NCBI GenBank assembly: GCA_045642445.1
Contig: JAZUIX010000174.1
Coordinates: 1 to 28,494 of the forward strand
Source: Colimorpha sp045642445
GTDB taxonomy: Bacteria > Bacteroidota > Bacteroidia > Bacteroidales > P3
Reading direction: 5' to 3'
Length of the DNA: 28,494 bases
The stretch's first letter is position 1; each line of letters starts with the position of its first letter. Both the position numbers and the translations under genes were made by a program. Shown in pieces: positions 26,563 through 28,494 of this stretch. A model generated the notes under the pieces. That model was given only the letters and a program-made list of their open reading frames with translations, was not told the origin of the DNA and made no database searches.

Positions 26563-26650
26563 GTGAAATGTGAAGAATGATATGTGAAACATGGGCTGCA
26601 AGCCTTACTCATAAATCATAATTCATAAATCATAATTCCAAAATCATCAT
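26563..26650. repeat. Heptamer hairpin between frdC and frdA
   Basis: Units gtgaaat, gtgaaga, atgatat and gtgaaac run from 26563 to 26590. A small stem GGCT/AGCC (about 26594-26604) follows. Then tcataaa and tcataat alternate twice from 26609 to 26636 and continue in 7-bp register (tccaaaa, tcatcat) into the ATG of frdA at 26649. The opposing arms are only partly complementary. Confidence 0.65.
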
Positions 26651-28494
26651 GAAATTAGATTCCAAAATACCTGAAGGTCCTCTGTCCGAAAAATGGACCA
26701 ATTATAAAGCCACCCAAAAACTTGTCAACCCTGCCAACAAGCGCAAGCTCAACATTATTGTTGTGGGCACAGGTCTCGCAGGAGCCTCTGCTGCCGCATC
26801 GCTCGGCGCCTTGGGCTTCAATGTCGACATCTTCTGCATTCAGGATTCGCCACGTCGTGCCCACTCTATCGCTGCCCAAGGCGGCATCAATGCAGCCAAA
26901 AACTATCAGAATGACGGCGACAGTGTGGAGCGTCTTTTCCGCGACACGATCAAAGGCGGCGACTATCGTGCCCGTGAGGCCAATGTCTACCGTCTTGCCG
27001 AAGTGTCGAGCAACATCATCGACCAATGCGTCGCACAGGGCGTCCCCTTTGCCCGTGACTATGGCGGACTCCTCGACAACCGTTCTTTTGGTGGTGCACA
27101 GGTCAGCCGAACCTTCTACGCCCGTGGTCAAACCGGCCAGCAGCTTCTCCTGGGTGCCTACGGTGCCCTCAGCCGCGAGATAGCTCGTGGCAGTGTGCGT
27201 TTGCACGAGCGTTGTGAGATGATGGAACTTGTCGTGGTCGAAGGCCGCGCCCGAGGCATCATCGTCCGCAATCTTGTCAGTGGAGAACTTGAACGCTATG
27301 CCGCACACGCCGTGGTGCTGTGTTCTGGCGGCTATGGCAACATCTATTACCTCTCCACCAATGCCATGAACAGCAACGGCAGTGCCGCATGGATATGCCA
27401 TCGTCATGGTGCCGCTTTCGCCAATCCCTGCTATGTGCAGATTCACCCCACCTGCATTCCCGTCCACGGCGACTATCAGTCCAAGCTCACCCTCATGAGC
27501 GAGAGCCTCCGCAACGATGGCCGCATCTGGGTGCCCAAGAAGAAGGAAGATGTCGAAGCTCTTCGTGAACATAAAATCAACCCCCAAGATATAGCCGAGG
27601 AAGACCGCGACTACTATCTCGAGCGTCGCTATCCCGCCTTTGGCAACCTCGTTCCCCGCGACGTCGCTTCGCGTGCCGCCAAGGAGCGCTGCGATGCCGG
27701 CTACGGTGTGGCAACAGGTCTGGCCGTATACCTCGACTTCGCCGATGCCATCAAACGTCTCGGTCGTGATGTGGTGGAAGCCCGTTACGGCAACCTCTTC
27801 CAGATGTATCAAAAAATCACCGACCTGAACCCATACGAGACCCCCATGCGCATCTATCCCGCCATCCACTACACTATGGGTGGCCTCTGGGTCGACTATG
27901 AATTGCAGACCACCATCCCTGGTCTCTTCGCTGCCGGTGAAGCCAACTTCTCCGACCATGGCGCCAACCGCCTCGGAGCTTCGGCCCTCATGCAGGGTCT
28001 CGCCGATGGCTATTTTGTGCTTCCCTATACTCTTCAGAACTACCTCGCTGACCAAATCTATGTAGGCAAGATCTCCGACAATACTCCCGAGTTTGATGCC
28101 GCCGAAGAAAATGTTCGCCAACGCATCAACCGACTCCTCGACATCAAAGCCACCGCCACTGAGAAACACACCGTCGACTATTTTCACAAAGCTCTTGGTA
28201 AAATCATGTGGGAATACTGCGGTATGGCCCGCAACACCGAGAGCCTCAACAAGGCCAAACAACTTGTCAGCGAACTCGAGAGTCATTTCTGGAACGAGGT
28301 AAACATTCCTGGCACCTCCACCCAGTTCAACCCCGAACTCGAAAAAGCCTATCGTCTCGAAGACTACTTTGAGTTGGCCCAACTCATCATTGCCGATGCT
28401 CTCCACCGCGAGGAATCTTGTGGCGGACATTTCCGCACCGAACATCAGACCGAGGACGGCGAAACCCTCCGCGACGATGAGCATTTCATGTATG
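26649..28494 (+). CDS. frdA: Fumarate reductase/succinate dehydrogenase flavoprotein subunit (3' end outside window)
   Basis: The first 615 codons are present and open to the window edge, so the gene is incomplete. It encodes the catalytic subunit that interconverts fumarate and succinate. The N-terminal dinucleotide fold is VVGTGLAGASAA (about 38-49). The FAD-linked histidine is H72 in HSIAAQGGINAAKN. Active-site blocks include VQIHPT, VPRDVASRA and HYTMGGLWVD, then GLFAAGEANFSDHGANRLG. The domain order matches the Bacteroidetes/epsilon-type FrdA of about 650 residues, so only a few dozen codons are missing. The iron-sulfur subunit gene frdB is expected just beyond the edge. The anaerobic context (aspA, nqr) favours the fumarate-reducing direction, but sequence alone does not separate the two enzymes. 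Confidence 0.95.
   Translation, partial: MKLDSKIPEGPLSEKWTNYKATQKLVNPANKRKLNIIVVGTGLAGASAAASLGALGFNVDIFCIQDSPRRAHSIAAQGGINAAKNYQNDGDSVERLFRDTIKGGDYRAREANVYRLAEVSSNIIDQCVAQGVPFARDYGGLLDNRSFGGAQVSRTFYARGQTGQQLLLGAYGALSREIARGSVRLHERCEMMELVVVEGRARGIIVRNLVSGELERYAAHAVVLCSGGYGNIYYLSTNAMNSNGSAAWICHRHGAAFANPCYVQIHPTCIPVHGDYQSKLTLMSESLRNDGRIWVPKKKEDVEALREHKINPQDIAEEDRDYYLERRYPAFGNLVPRDVASRAAKERCDAGYGVATGLAVYLDFADAIKRLGRDVVEARYGNLFQMYQKITDLNPYETPMRIYPAIHYTMGGLWVDYELQTTIPGLFAAGEANFSDHGANRLGASALMQGLADGYFVLPYTLQNYLADQIYVGKISDNTPEFDAAEENVRQRINRLLDIKATATEKHTVDYFHKALGKIMWEYCGMARNTESLNKAKQLVSELESHFWNEVNIPGTSTQFNPELEKAYRLEDYFELAQLIIADALHREESCGGHFRTEHQTEDGETLRDDEHFMY

Overview
The window looks like a chromosomal segment of an anaerobic or microaerophilic Bacteroidales bacterium. 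Supporting signs: several genes have a TAnnTTTG (-7) promoter box; one protein ends in a type IX secretion type-B sorting domain; there is a fimbrillin-like/BspA-like lipoprotein and a DUF6249-like gene paired with an ECF sigma factor; and a Na+-NQR lies beside a Bacteroidetes-type fumarate reductase. All genes recognised are on the + strand. Genus cannot be fixed from sequence alone.

Layout. 1-7.2 kb: the end of a probable CpsB/CapC-type phosphatase, purB, an MsbA-like ABC exporter, a T9SS type-B secreted protein and NAD kinase (the last three joined by ATGA overlaps), then a DUF6249-like membrane protein and an ECF sigma factor behind a probable ECF-type promoter. The sigma gene ends inside a 194-bp hairpin element with terminal inverted repeats. 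7.2-11.0 kb: a secreted protein of unknown family and an AAA_14/DUF4143 ATPase, each beginning 16-18 nt into the last, truncated unit of an exactly 33-bp-periodic repeat array. 11.1-15.7 kb: glmS and a UvrD-like helicase with an embedded DEDDh exonuclease. 15.7-16.4 kb: a gene-free stretch holding two unrelated palindromic repeat families and a promoter. 16.4-17.85 kb: a 63-residue protein and a surface lipoprotein. 17.85-18.19 kb: a structured non-coding stretch.

18.2 kb to the end: aspA-nqrABCDEF-frdC-frdA (frdA cut by the window edge; frdB expected next). The genes are tightly spaced or overlapping. Together they describe one anaerobic respiratory route: aspartate is deaminated to fumarate, NADH is oxidised by the Na+ pump into menaquinone, and fumarate reductase reoxidises the quinol to give succinate.

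Most notable non-coding signals: the 33-bp array leading two otherwise unrelated genes; a family of junction hairpins built of 7-bp repeats around a short central stem; the hairpin element that supplies the sigma factor C-terminus; and strong Shine-Dalgarno sequences confined to a few genes. All functional statements rest on motif recognition by eye; no database search was run.
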